A stretch of 64,000 bases of DNA, from contig NZ_JACORT010000001.1 in NCBI RefSeq assembly GCF_014297465.1, forward strand, positions 558,001 to 622,000, read 5' to 3'. How positions within the stretch are numbered: position 1 is the stretch's first letter; the number at the start of each line of letters is the position of its first letter. A program made the translations under genes and the position numbers. Positions 1 to 7,996 of this stretch are shown here, piece after piece. The notes below the pieces were generated by a model. It was not told where the DNA came from. It made no database searches and saw only the letters and a list, made by a program, of their open reading frames with translations. The stretch is from Ramlibacter cellulosilyticus (lineage in GTDB: Bacteria > Pseudomonadota > Gammaproteobacteria > Burkholderiales > Burkholderiaceae_C).

Positions 1-155
1 TTGATCGGGTTGAGCGTGACGCGCCCCATCATCGCCGCGGTGTTGTCGCCGAAGTGGCGCGCCACGTAGCCGTGCGCCGCCTCGTGCACGGTGATCGCGA
101 AGAGCACCGGCAGCGCGTAGATCAGGACGGTCTGGATCAGGTTGTTGAAGTCCAC
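1..155 (-). CDS. Site-2 protease (M50 family) N-terminus, partial
   Basis: This is the first 51 or so residues of a membrane-embedded zinc metalloprotease; the rest lies beyond the window edge. A hydrophobic segment (VLIYALPVLFAI) leads directly into HEAAHGY, the HExxH zinc motif of the family, followed by the usual MGRVTLNPI stretch. The start is GTG at 155: an in-frame TGA lies only 9 bases upstream, so no earlier start is possible. It is 22 bp downstream of the yciO-like gene on the same strand. From memory, M50, YciO and RNase AM genes are commonly adjacent in betaproteobacteria, often followed by trpS. The substrate is unknown. Confidence 0.88.
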   Translation of the reverse strand, partial: MDFNNLIQTVLIYALPVLFAITVHEAAHGYVARHFGDNTAAMMGRVTLNPI

Positions 156-177
156 CCGCCCATTGTCTCAGACCGGT

Positions 178-813
178 TCAGAGGCCCAGGACCGAAGGGT
201 CGCCGCGGCCCGGGCGCACCAGCACGGGATCGCCGCCCGTGTCCATCGGCGTGAGGTCGACGACCGTCGTGGGCTGGTCCGGGCAGGGGCCGGAGCCGAT
301 CACCGCATCGAGCACTTTCTGGAAGCGTTCGCGGATCTGGTCGGGGTCGTTCAGGGGCTCGTGGTCGTCGGGGCCCATGAGCGTCGTCGCGAGCAGCGGC
401 GCGCCGTGCGCCTCCAGCAGCGCCTGCAGGGCGCGGTGGTCCGGCACGCGCAGGCCGATGGTCTTGCGCTGCGGGTGGCTCACGCGCCGCGGCACCTCGC
501 GCGTGGCATCGAGGATGAAGGTGTACGGCCCCGGCGTCGCCGACTTCAGCAGCCGGTACTGGCGGTTGTCGACGCGGGCATAGTTCGACAGCTCGCTCAG
601 GTCGCGGCACAGGAGGGTGAGGTGGTACTTGTCGTCGATCCGGCGGATCTGCCGCAGCCGGTCGGCGGCCGCCTTGTCGTCCAGGTGGCAGGCGATCGCA
701 TAGCTCGAATCGGTGGGCACGGCCACGACGCCTCCGCCCGCGATCACGGCCACCGCCTGCTTCAGCAGGCGGGGCTGCGGGTTCTCCGGATGCAGTTCGA
801 AGTATTGCGCCAT
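178..813 (-). CDS. yciO: YciO-type Sua5/YrdC family protein
   Basis: A 211-residue single-domain protein of the YrdC/Sua5 fold, which binds threonine, bicarbonate and ATP to make threonylcarbamoyl-AMP in tRNA t6A synthesis. It is closest to E. coli YciO over the whole length: the N-terminal HPENPQPRLLKQAV, PTDSSYA, TLLCRDLSELS, PGPYTFIL, KTIGLRVP and the terminal VLVRPGRGDPS all match the YciO pattern. YciO is a TsaC paralogue, so a role in t6A is possible but its true function is less certain than that of TsaC. It lies between the M50 protease and, across a hairpin-rich gap, the EamA/RNase AM pair. Confidence 0.9.
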   Translation of the reverse strand: MAQYFELHPENPQPRLLKQAVAVIAGGGVVAVPTDSSYAIACHLDDKAAADRLRQIRRIDDKYHLTLLCRDLSELSNYARVDNRQYRLLKSATPGPYTFILDATREVPRRVSHPQRKTIGLRVPDHRALQALLEAHGAPLLATTLMGPDDHEPLNDPDQIRERFQKVLDAVIGSGPCPDQPTTVVDLTPMDTGGDPVLVRPGRGDPSVLGL

Positions 814-821
814 GGTCAGTT

Positions 822-1088
822 AACTCTGAAAAATCGCCAGAGGCGATTTTTCAGAGTTGCCTAATCAGTGCGAAGAGGACCGGCAGAGCCGGATCCTCTT
901 CGCAAGTGGGATCGCGCTGCATGTTATTCCGCGCAATCCTCGAAACACCGAATCAATCCCGCGCAGCGGCACGTGGACCGGACGGAGCATCGCGCAGGCC
1001 GGTCCGCCTTGAGGAGGGGATCCGGCTTTGCCGGGCCCCTCCTCACCATTCAGGCCACTGAAAAATCCGCTTCAGCGGATTTTCAGTG
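822..1088. repeat. Symmetric four-hairpin intergenic element
   Basis: This 267-bp element fills most of the longest gap (814-1095). The left unit has a perfect 17-bp stem with a 3-nt loop (822-838/842-858, arm aactctgaaaaatcgcc), then a hairpin at 870-903 (gcgaagagga-ccggc against gccgg-a-tcctcttcgc). The right unit is the same pair in inverted order: a hairpin at 1011-1044 (gaggagggg..ccggc/gccgg..cccctcctc) and one at 1056-1088 (cactgaaaaatccgc). Reverse-complementing the right unit lines it up with the left over about 80 bases. The centre (904-1010) has no recognisable gene. It resembles a REP doublet or a MITE with long terminal inverted repeats. It lies between the stop of the EamA gene and the start of yciO. 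Confidence 0.85.
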
Positions 1089-1095
1089 AAGGGCT

Positions 1096-1998
1096 TCAGG
1101 GGGCCGCGCGCCGCTCACGCACCGTGAGCCAGGCGCCGGCCGCGCCGCAAACCGCGATCATGACGATCCCGGCGAGGGACAGGTGGTCCGGCACGTGCGA
1201 AAACACGAGGAACCCGCCGAGCATGGCGAAGGCGATCTGGCTGTAGAGATAGGGCGTCAGCGTGGCGGCGGGCGCTCGGTAGTACGCCAGGATGAGCGCG
1301 AAATGGCCGATCGTGGCCATCAGTCCCATGAAGCACATGCCGGCCCACAGCCACGGGTCCGGGACCTGGGTCCACACGAAAGGGACCAGCACCGAAGCGA
1401 CCAGCGTCCCCGTCCAGCCCGTGTACAGGTGCATGGTGACGGGGTCTTCCGTGCGCGCCAGCTTGCTGGTCAGCACCTGGAACCAGGCATTGCTGGCCAC
1501 GAGCGCCAGCGGCAGCAGGCTGCTCCAGCCGAAGCTGCCGTGGCCCGGCCGGATGATGACGAGCGTCCCCAGGAAGCCGCCCGCCACCAGCACCCAGCGC
1601 AGCGGCGTCACCGCCTCCTTGAGCAGCGTGGCGGCCAGCAGCGTGATGGCCAGCGGCGTGATCATGACGATGGCCGTGAATTCGCCGACCGGCAGGTAGC
1701 GCAGCGACAGGAAGGCGAGGAAGCTGCTCGTGAGCAGCAGCAGCCCGCGCACGACCTGCCATGCCAGGTGGCGGGTGCGCCAGATGCGCCAGCCGCGCTG
1801 CGGCAGCACGAGGGCGGTGGTGGCGACCGCCTGGAACAGGTAGCGGAACCACAGCGCCATGAGCAGCGGCACCGAGGCGCTGACCCACTTGGTGGTGGTG
1901 TCCAGCGCCGCGAAGCAGGCGCTGGCGCCGATGACGAGCGCGATGCCCGCGAGCGCGTGCGGCTTGCGAAGGGCGGGGGCGGCGGTCTCCGCCGTCAC
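1096..1998 (-). CDS. EamA/DMT-superfamily transporter
   Basis: A 300-residue integral membrane protein with about ten hydrophobic segments in two EamA repeats. The first begins at ALAGIALVIGASACFAALD and the second around SSLLPLALVASNAWFQVL. Family members export amino acids, metabolites or drugs; the substrate cannot be told here. GTG at 1998 is the likely start: it overlaps the TGA of the upstream PHP gene (GTGA, 4 bp), which implies translational coupling. The reading frame stays open upstream, but that stretch is in another frame of the PHP gene. The C-terminus ends in a short basic tail. Confidence 0.88.
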   Translation of the reverse strand: MTAETAAPALRKPHALAGIALVIGASACFAALDTTTKWVSASVPLLMALWFRYLFQAVATTALVLPQRGWRIWRTRHLAWQVVRGLLLLTSSFLAFLSLRYLPVGEFTAIVMITPLAITLLAATLLKEAVTPLRWVLVAGGFLGTLVIIRPGHGSFGWSSLLPLALVASNAWFQVLTSKLARTEDPVTMHLYTGWTGTLVASVLVPFVWTQVPDPWLWAGMCFMGLMATIGHFALILAYYRAPAATLTPYLYSQIAFAMLGGFLVFSHVPDHLSLAGIVMIAVCGAAGAWLTVRERRAAP

Positions 1999-2846
1999 TG
2001 GATGCGGTCGGCCAGCAGCTCCCACACCGGCGTCAGGTCGCCCGGCAGGTAGGGCAGCTGGCCCAGGTCGGTGTGGCTCTCGTCCGGGCTGTGGAAGTCG
2101 CTGCCGCGCGATGCGGCGAGGCCGAACTCCTTGGCCGTCGCCGCGTACTTCACGTATTCCGCGCTCGTGTGGCTGCCGGTGACGACCTCCACGGCGCGCC
2201 CGCCGTGCGCCTTGAACTCGCTGAAGAGCGCGTACTCCTCGTTGGCCGTGAACTTGTAGCGGGCGGGGTGGGCGATGACGGCCATGCCGCCGGCATCCGT
2301 GATCCACTGCACGGCGTGCTTCAGTGAGGCCCAGCGGTGCGGCACGTAGCCCGGCTTGCCCTCGACGAGGTAACGGCGGAACACCTCGGGGGTGTCCTTG
2401 CACACGCCCGTCTCCACCAGGAAGCGCGCGAAGTGCGTGCGCGAGATGAGCTCGGGGTTGCCGACGTACTTGAGGGCGCCTTCGTAGGCGTCCTTGATGC
2501 CCACCTGGGCCAGGCCGGCCGCGATCTCGTGGGCGCGGGCGCCGCGGCCGCCGCGGGTCTCCTCGAGCCCGCGCTTCATCTGCGGGTCGTCGGGGTCGAA
2601 GCCGAGGCCGACGATGTGCACCGTCTCGCCCGCGAAGGTGACGGAGATCTCGGTGCCCGTGAGATAGCGCATGCCGTGCTCGCGCGCCGCGGCGGCGGCG
2701 CGGTGCTGGCCGCCGATCTCGTCGTGGTCCGTCAGCGCCCAGAGCTCCACGCCGTTGGCCGCGGCGCGCGCCGCCAGCACCTCCGGCTGCAGCGTGCCGT
2801 CGGAGACCACGGAGTGGCAGTGGAGGTCGGCGTTGAGGATGGACAC
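1995..2846 (-). CDS. rnm: PHP-domain phosphoesterase, RNase AM (YciV/TrpH) type
   Basis: A 283-residue polymerase-and-histidinol-phosphatase domain protein. Metal-binding motifs are visible: D7-L-H9-x-H11 with S15-D16-G17, D40-H41-D42 in LTDHDEIGG, GTE66, IAHPARY and the C-terminal GSDFHSPDE. This is the RNase AM/TrpH pattern; E. coli RNase AM acts 5' to 3' on the ends of short RNAs and matures rRNA 5' ends, and relatives hydrolyse 3',5'-nucleoside bisphosphates. The start is GTG at 2846. Together with yciO it repeats the yciV-yciO pairing known from E. coli. The next gene on this strand overlaps its stop by 4 bp. Confidence 0.88.
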   Translation of the reverse strand: MSILNADLHCHSVVSDGTLQPEVLAARAAANGVELWALTDHDEIGGQHRAAAAAREHGMRYLTGTEISVTFAGETVHIVGLGFDPDDPQMKRGLEETRGGRGARAHEIAAGLAQVGIKDAYEGALKYVGNPELISRTHFARFLVETGVCKDTPEVFRRYLVEGKPGYVPHRWASLKHAVQWITDAGGMAVIAHPARYKFTANEEYALFSEFKAHGGRAVEVVTGSHTSAEYVKYAATAKEFGLAASRGSDFHSPDESHTDLGQLPYLPGDLTPVWELLADRIQ

Positions 2847-2866
2847 GGACCGATTCTATCGACGAG

Positions 2867-2924
2867 GTCCCGGCCTGCGCCGGGACGGGTGCATTCACTG
2901 AGCACGGGTCAGTTCAATGCACCC
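2867..2924. repeat. Two hairpins at the 3' end of pcp
   Basis: An 8-bp stem gtcccggc/gccgggac (2867-2874/2879-2886) is followed at once by a longer imperfect inverted repeat, gggtgcatt..actga against tcagt..aatgcaccc (2887-2901/2909-2924). The second covers the stop codon of the pyroglutamyl-peptidase gene at 2909. Position suggests a factor-dependent terminator or mRNA-stabilising structure; there is no T-run. Confidence 0.5.
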
Positions 2925-3577
2925 GCTTCCTTGCGGATGTCGTGCGTCGTGGACAGGGCGGTGGTGATCGCGATCTCCAGCCCGCGCACGAGCTCCTGCA
3001 GCCGCATGGAGGGCTGGCCCTGCTCCGGCAGCCACGGTACATGGATCAATCCGCCCCGCACGCCCTGCCATTCGGGCCGGGCGAGCAGGTGCATCAGGCC
3101 GTAGAAGGTCTGGTTGCAGACGAAGGTGCCGGCCGTCTGCGACACCTCCGCGCGCACGCCGGCATCGAGCAGCGCCTTCAGCATCGCCTTGATCGGCAGG
3201 CTGGTGAAGTAGGCGGCCGGGCCGTCGGGGACGATGGGGACGTCGATGGGCTTGGCGCCCACGTTGTCCGGGATGCGTGCATCGTTCACGTTGATGGCCA
3301 CCCGTTCCAGCGAAATCGCCGGGCGGCCCCCCGCCTGGCCGGTACAGATCACGAGGCGGGGCCGGTGCTGCTCCATGAGTGCCTGCAGGCGCCCGAGGGA
3401 GGTGCCGAAGACGGTGGGGATTTCACCGCCGACGATGCGGTGGCCGGCGATCTCCCGCCCGTTCAGGGCATGGATGGCATCCCAGCTGGGGTTGACGGCG
3501 CTCCCGCCGAAGGGATCGAACCCGGTAACCAATACGGACGAAGGACTACGAACGGCTGTGCTTGGGGGCGATAGCAT
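2909..3577 (-). CDS. pcp: Pyroglutamyl-peptidase I (family C15)
   Basis: A 222-residue cytosolic cysteine peptidase that removes N-terminal pyroglutamate from peptides. The opening [11 protein letters not shown] is the family signature, and the triad is in place: E91 (SLERVAIN), C154 (GTFVCNQ) and H179 (LIHVPWLP). Family length is usually 200-220. The first 14 residues are extra compared with typical members, so a start inside the predicted N-terminus cannot be excluded, although ATG at 3577 is the only clear ATG. It is divergent from the metallopeptidase gene starting at 3607, so both promoters must share about 30 bp or overlap the coding ends. Confidence 0.92.
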   Translation of the reverse strand: MLSPPSTAVRSPSSVLVTGFDPFGGSAVNPSWDAIHALNGREIAGHRIVGGEIPTVFGTSLGRLQALMEQHRPRLVICTGQAGGRPAISLERVAINVNDARIPDNVGAKPIDVPIVPDGPAAYFTSLPIKAMLKALLDAGVRAEVSQTAGTFVCNQTFYGLMHLLARPEWQGVRGGLIHVPWLPEQGQPSMRLQELVRGLEIAITTALSTTHDIRKEAGALN

Positions 3578-3606
3578 CGAACCACTCTACAGCACGGAGA
3601 ACGACC

Positions 3607-4473
3607 ATGCGCTGGGAAGGCAACCGGGAATCATCCAACGTCGAAGACATGCGCGGCGGCGGCGGCGGCGGCTTCGGCCTCGGCGGCGGCACGATCGGCA
3701 TCGGCACGCTCGTCATCGCGCTCGTGGGCGGCGCGCTGCTGGGCGTCAATCCACTCACGCTCCTGGGCATGATGACGGGCGGCGGCCAGGTCACCCAGCA
3801 GCAGGGCCCCGCGCCCGCGCCGCCGGCCAACGACCAGGAGGCGAAGTTCGTCTCCACCGTCCTCGCCGACACCGAGGACGTGTGGACGGAGCTCTTCAAG
3901 CAGGGCGGCGCCACCTACCAGGACCCGAAGCTGGTCCTCTTCCGCGGCGCCGTGCGCACGGCTTGCGGTGCGGGCCAGGCGGCGATGGGGCCGTTCTACT
4001 GTCCCGCCGACCAGAAGGTCTACATCGACCTGAGCTTCTACGACACGCTCAAGTCCCGCCTGGGCGCGCCCGGCGACTTCGCGCAGGCGTACGTGATCGC
4101 GCACGAGGTGGGCCACCACGTGCAGCAGGAACTGGGCATCACCGAACAGGTCGACCGCGCCCGGGCGCGCGCTTCGCAGGCCGAGGGCAACGCGATGAGC
4201 GTGCGGCTGGAACTGCAGGCCGACTGCTTCGCCGGCGTCTGGGCCCACCATGCCCAGCGTGCGCGCAACGTCCTGGAGCAGGGCGACATCGAGGAAGCGA
4301 TGAACGCCGCCCAGAAAATCGGCGACGACGCCCTGCAGCAGGCCTCCGGCCGCGCGGTGGTGCCGGAAAGCTTCACGCACGGCACGAGCGCGCAGCGCCA
4401 GAAGTGGTTCTCCACCGGGCTGCAGACGGGCAGCGTGAAGTCGTGCGATACGTTCAGCGCGCGGAGTCTCTGA
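3607..4473 (+). CDS. Neutral zinc metallopeptidase (YpfJ family)
   Basis: A 288-residue protein of the YpfJ/putative neutral zinc metallopeptidase family. After [14 protein letters not shown] comes a Gly-rich linker (residues 16-28), one transmembrane segment (about 29-56), a Pro/Gln linker and the peptidase domain outside the membrane. H166-E-V-G-H170-H is the zinc site, with the later E202 in [10 protein letters not shown] as the probable third ligand. ATG at 3607 follows GGAGA at a good distance; an upstream in-frame ATG at 3562 would overlap the pcp start and has no ribosome site. The biological substrate is unknown. Confidence 0.9.
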   Translation: MRWEGNRESSNVEDMRGGGGGGFGLGGGTIGIGTLVIALVGGALLGVNPLTLLGMMTGGGQVTQQQGPAPAPPANDQEAKFVSTVLADTEDVWTELFKQGGATYQDPKLVLFRGAVRTACGAGQAAMGPFYCPADQKVYIDLSFYDTLKSRLGAPGDFAQAYVIAHEVGHHVQQELGITEQVDRARARASQAEGNAMSVRLELQADCFAGVWAHHAQRARNVLEQGDIEEAMNAAQKIGDDALQQASGRAVVPESFTHGTSAQRQKWFSTGLQTGSVKSCDTFSARSL

Positions 4474-4477
4474 AGAC

Positions 4478-4599
4478 GGACATCCGAACGCAAAGGGCGC
4501 AAAGGTTTCGCAAAGGACGCAAAAAATCCAAGGGAAAACCTTCGAGGTCTTCTTTTGCGTCCTTTGCGTATCTTTTGCGCTCTTTGCGTTCGGATGTCC
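4478..4599. repeat. CGCAAAGG hairpin repeat, copy 1
   Basis: A 122-bp inverted repeat. The left arm opens ggacatccgaacg and continues with irregular 9-12 base units of the form CGCAAAGG. A short A/T-rich centre follows, then the right arm repeats the units as CCTTTGCG and ends cgttcggatgtcc. It lies 4 bases after the metallopeptidase stop and ahead of the helicase gene. Near-identical elements are at 17458-17577 and 29706-29825. Confidence 0.93.
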
Positions 4600-4656
4600 G
4601 CCCCCGCTTTCTGACCTCCGGCACGCTTTTTGCGGCAGTGCGACAATACGAGGTTG

Positions 4657-6072
4657 ATGTCCGAATCCGCCTTTTCCAAACTGAACCTGGCCGAGCCCCT
4701 GGCGCGGGCCGTTGCCGAGATGGGCTACGAGTCCATGACGCCCATCCAGGCGCAGGCGATCCCCGTCGTCCTCACCGGCAAGGACGTGATGGGCGCCGCG
4801 CAGACCGGCACCGGCAAGACGGCTGCCTTCTCGCTGCCCCTGCTGCAACGCCTGCTGAAGCACGAGAACGCCTCCACCTCGCCCGCGCGGCACCCCGTCC
4901 GGGCGCTGGTGCTGCTGCCCACGCGCGAGCTCGCGGACCAGGTGGCCCAGCAGGTCAAGCTCTATGCCAAGCACACCAACCTGCGCAGCGCGGTGGTGTT
5001 CGGCGGCATGGACATGAAGCCGCAGACGGCCGAACTGAAGCGCGGCGTCGAGGTCCTGGTCGCCACGCCGGGCCGCCTCCTGGACCACATCGAGGCCAAG
5101 AACGCCGTCCTGAACCAGGTGGAGTACGTGGTGCTGGACGAAGCGGACCGCATGCTGGACATCGGCTTCCTGCCGGACCTGCAGCGCATCCTGTCGTACC
5201 TGCCCAAGCAGCGCACCACGCTCCTGTTCTCCGCGACCTTCTCGCCCGAGATCAAGCGGCTGGCCGCGAGCTACCTGCAGGACCCGGTGACCATCGAGGT
5301 CTCCCGGCCCAACACGACGGCCTCCACCGTCGAACAGCACTTCTACAGCGTGCCGGAGGACGACAAGCGCCGCGCGCTGCGCCAGGTCGTGCGCCAGCGC
5401 GGGATCACGCAGGCCTTCGTGTTCGTCAACAGCAAGCTCGGTTGCGCGCGCCTCGCGCGTTCGCTGGAGCGTGAAGGCCTCAAGACGACGGCGCTGCACG
5501 GCGACAAGAGCCAGGACGAGCGCCTGAAGGCGCTGGACGCCTTCAAGAAGGGGGAAGTGGACCTGCTGGTGGCCACCGACGTCGCCGCGCGCGGCCTGGA
5601 CATCAAGGACGTGCCGGCGGTGTTCAACTTCGACGTGCCCTTCAACGCCGAGGACTACGTGCACCGCATCGGCCGCACCGGCCGCGCCGGCGCTTCCGGC
5701 CTGGCGGTCACGCTGGTGTCGCCCGGCGACGGTCGCCTGGTGGGCGACCTCGAGAAGCTGCTGAAGCGCAAGCTCGAGATCGAGCCGATCGAGTTCGAGG
5801 AGGATCGTCCGCGCGGCCGCATCAACGACGGCCGCCGCGCCTGGCGCGAGCAGGACGACGAGGACCGCCCGCAGCGCTCCTGGGACGAGCGCCGCCGCGA
5901 GTCGCGCGCCGCGCCGGCACCCAAGGACCCCTTCTTCGACCAGCCTTACCAGCCGCCCGCGCGCGAGGAAGTGCCCGCGTGGGAAGCCAACGCGAAGCCG
6001 GCCAGCAGCCGCGTCTCGGCGAACATCAAGACGAAGCGCAAGGTGGCGGCGCTGTTCAAGTCCACGACTTGA
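4657..6072 (+). CDS. rhlE: DEAD-box ATP-dependent RNA helicase (RhlE type)
   Basis: A 471-residue helicase with all core motifs in order: Q motif [10 protein letters not shown], Walker [32 protein letters not shown], then in the second RecA domain [16 protein letters not shown] and [10 protein letters not shown]. The charged Arg/Asp-rich tail (about residues 380-471) is typical of the RhlE group, which remodels ribosome intermediates and RNA degradosome substrates, often in the cold. ATG at 4657 has GAGG just upstream; the longer in-frame TTG start at 4630 has no such signal. It is a single gene flanked by two different palindromic repeats. Confidence 0.92.
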   Translation: MSESAFSKLNLAEPLARAVAEMGYESMTPIQAQAIPVVLTGKDVMGAAQTGTGKTAAFSLPLLQRLLKHENASTSPARHPVRALVLLPTRELADQVAQQVKLYAKHTNLRSAVVFGGMDMKPQTAELKRGVEVLVATPGRLLDHIEAKNAVLNQVEYVVLDEADRMLDIGFLPDLQRILSYLPKQRTTLLFSATFSPEIKRLAASYLQDPVTIEVSRPNTTASTVEQHFYSVPEDDKRRALRQVVRQRGITQAFVFVNSKLGCARLARSLEREGLKTTALHGDKSQDERLKALDAFKKGEVDLLVATDVAARGLDIKDVPAVFNFDVPFNAEDYVHRIGRTGRAGASGLAVTLVSPGDGRLVGDLEKLLKRKLEIEPIEFEEDRPRGRINDGRRAWREQDDEDRPQRSWDERRRESRAAPAPKDPFFDQPYQPPAREEVPAWEANAKPASSRVSANIKTKRKVAALFKSTT

Positions 6073-6083
6073 ACGGGCGTGGT

Positions 6084-6162
6084 GCTGGGGTGCACTTCGT
6101 GCAACCCAGCCTACGTTGGCTGCGTGCGTTCGTAGGCTGGGTTGCGCGAAGCGCACCCCAGC
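6084..6162. repeat. GTAGGCTGGGTT palindrome repeat, copy A
   Basis: A 79-bp inverted repeat: gctggggtgcac..gcaacccagcctacg on the left and cgtaggctgggttgcgc..gcaccccagc on the right, around a short loop. It sits between the convergent rhlE and apaH genes, where it could serve as a bidirectional terminator. Further copies lie at 31683-31774, 35489-35670 and, as a half copy, 56186-56219. Confidence 0.92.
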
Positions 6163-6171
6163 GATCCGCCT

Positions 6172-7002
6172 CTACTCCCCCGGCGCCTGCGCCTGCTCGC
6201 ACTTCTCCTGAATGAGCTCGTGCCGTCCATCCGCGGACAGCTTCAGCGCGCTCAGGCACCCGCCCCACACGCAGCCCGTATCCAGCGCGATGAGGTCCGG
6301 CCGCCGCAGGTAGCCCAGCGTCGACCAGTGCCCGAACGCGATGGGCACGCCCGCCGTCTTGCGCCCCGGCACGTCGAACCACGCGAGCATGCCGGGCGGC
6401 GCCTGGTCCAGGCGGCCGGACGCCTTCAGGTCCATCGCGCCTTCCGGCGTGCAGAAGCGCAGGCGCGTGAGCGCGTTCACGATCACGCGCAGCCGGTCCG
6501 CGCCGGTGAGCGCGTCGTCCCAGCGATCCGGCTGGTTGCCCCACATGCGCGCAAGGAAGCCGGGCAGGTCCGGCCCGCGCAGCACCGCCTCCACTTCACT
6601 CGCCAGCGCCAGCGCCTGCCGCACGTCCCAGGACGGCAGCACGCCGCCGTGCACCAGCAGCACGCCGTGCGCCAGCAGCGCCATCGAGCGGTGCCGCAGC
6701 CAGTCCAGCATCGCCTCGCGGTCCGGCGCCTGCAGGATGTCGTCCATCGTGTCGTTGCGGTGCGGCGCGCGGTGCCCGTGCGCCACCGCGAGCAGGCTCA
6801 GGTCGTGGTTGCCCAGGAGGCAGTGCGCCGCGTCGCCGTATGCCATCAGCCGCCGCAGGACCGCCGCGGAGGACGGCCCGCGGTTCACGAGGTCCCCGAG
6901 CAGGTACAGCGTGTCGCGGCTCGGGGAGAAGCCGATCTTCGCGAGGAGGCGCGCGAGGGGCGCGTCGCAGCCCTGGATGTCGCCGACGAGGTAGGACGCC
7001 AT
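6172..7002 (-). CDS. apaH: Symmetrical bis(5'-nucleosyl)-tetraphosphatase
   Basis: A 276-residue calcineurin-like phosphoesterase that splits Ap4A into two ADP, controlling the stress nucleotide and 5' Np4 caps on RNA. DIQGC, GDLVNRGP and GNHD are the metal-binding blocks at the N-terminus, and VHGGVLPSW and FGHWSTLG supply the later histidines. Length is right for ApaH. ATG at 7002 is chosen because it starts exactly at the conserved SYLVGDIQG. It lies only 4 bp downstream of the DUF2971 gene, so the two are probably one transcript. Confidence 0.93.
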   Translation of the reverse strand: MASYLVGDIQGCDAPLARLLAKIGFSPSRDTLYLLGDLVNRGPSSAAVLRRLMAYGDAAHCLLGNHDLSLLAVAHGHRAPHRNDTMDDILQAPDREAMLDWLRHRSMALLAHGVLLVHGGVLPSWDVRQALALASEVEAVLRGPDLPGFLARMWGNQPDRWDDALTGADRLRVIVNALTRLRFCTPEGAMDLKASGRLDQAPPGMLAWFDVPGRKTAGVPIAFGHWSTLGYLRRPDLIALDTGCVWGGCLSALKLSADGRHELIQEKCEQAQAPGE

Positions 7003-7006
7003 CGCT

Positions 7007-7912
7007 TCAGCGCTGCGAGCGGTACGGCGTGCTGGAACGCGCCACGCGGTCGGCCCACGCGGGCTGGTACAGCTCCAGCATGCGCACGACGGAGCGCAGC
7101 GCGAGCGGCGTCGCCAGCACGGGGCCGAGGATGATCCGCCGCACCATCTGCTCCAGGCGCAGCTGCGTGGACGTCCCGAGCGCGTCGGTGGTGAAGCGCA
7201 GGCGCGGCTCGATGCCGCGCGAGCCGATGGCGTAGTGCAGCTGCTGCGTGAACAGCCCTTCGCGGTCCAGCTCGCGCAGGTAGACGATGCGCCACTCGCG
7301 CTCCTCGTGGAAGCCGCGGTGCTTCGTGAACAGCGCGAACAGCTTGATGCGCTCGAACAGCGCATCGGCCGCGGCCTTCATCTGCGTGACCGGACCGCCC
7401 GCGCGCTGCAATGCGTGCGCGAACTGCTGCAGCTTGCGGTCCATCCACGCCTCGCTCGCTTCGTACGAGAGGTACTGCACCTGCCGCACCAGCAGCGGGG
7501 AGCGCGCCGCGAGCAGCGGGCCCATGTCGAACACGATCGCGACGCCGTTGCCGTCGCCGCCGTAGCCTCGCCACATGGACAGCAGCCCGTCGTCGCCGAT
7601 CTCGTCGTCGTGCTCGGAGCAGCTGAAGACGTACACGTCGAACGCCGAGTCGCTGTCGAACGCGGAATACAGCTCGTCGAAGGCATCGAGCAGGGCGTTG
7701 TAGTGCGTCGGCGGGCAGGCCTCGCGCAGCCCCGTGTGGCTGCGCACCGCGTGCAGGCCCAGGTTCATGCCGTAGCGGAGCTCGTCCACGTCGTTCATGT
7801 ACAGCGGGTTGGAGAACCAGATCTCGCCGGTCTGCGCGATGCGCTCCAGGGTGCCGATGGAGGTGTAGTGGGCCAGCAGCGGCAGCGCGCCGGGCGCGGG
7901 CTCGTGCTGCAT
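7007..7912 (-). CDS. DUF2971-family protein
   Basis: A 301-residue soluble protein of unknown function. LAHYTSIGTLERIAQTGEIW, FSNPLYMNDVDELRYG and the later FALFTKHRGFHEEREWRIVY are the conserved blocks of DUF2971. SCSEHDDEIGDDGLLSMWRG and GNGVAIVFD, also conserved, suggest an enzyme active-site region, but no reaction is known to me. The start is uncertain: ATG at 7912 has no clear ribosome site, and an in-frame GTG at 7951 is possible. It is 4 bp ahead of apaH and divergent from the CNNM/CBS gene. Confidence 0.8.
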   Translation of the reverse strand: MQHEPAPGALPLLAHYTSIGTLERIAQTGEIWFSNPLYMNDVDELRYGMNLGLHAVRSHTGLREACPPTHYNALLDAFDELYSAFDSDSAFDVYVFSCSEHDDEIGDDGLLSMWRGYGGDGNGVAIVFDMGPLLAARSPLLVRQVQYLSYEASEAWMDRKLQQFAHALQRAGGPVTQMKAAADALFERIKLFALFTKHRGFHEEREWRIVYLRELDREGLFTQQLHYAIGSRGIEPRLRFTTDALGTSTQLRLEQMVRRIILGPVLATPLALRSVVRMLELYQPAWADRVARSSTPYRSQR

Positions 7913-7996
7913 GTCGGACCAGAGCACCGGGCGGAGGGTTTCGTCGGGCACGGGTGGCTTGGGATAAAGTGCGTTGCTCCGATTCTGTCCCGATTC

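Noticed and set aside
904..1010. A small gene or RNA in the centre of the hairpin element.
   Set aside because: The open frames there are short, unlike anything known and run through the hairpins; no promoter/terminator pair could be singled out.
4478..4599. CGCAAAGG units considered as a CRISPR-like array.
   Set aside because: Units are only 8-12 bases, unevenly spaced, arranged as an inverted repeat, with no spacers and no cas genes nearby.
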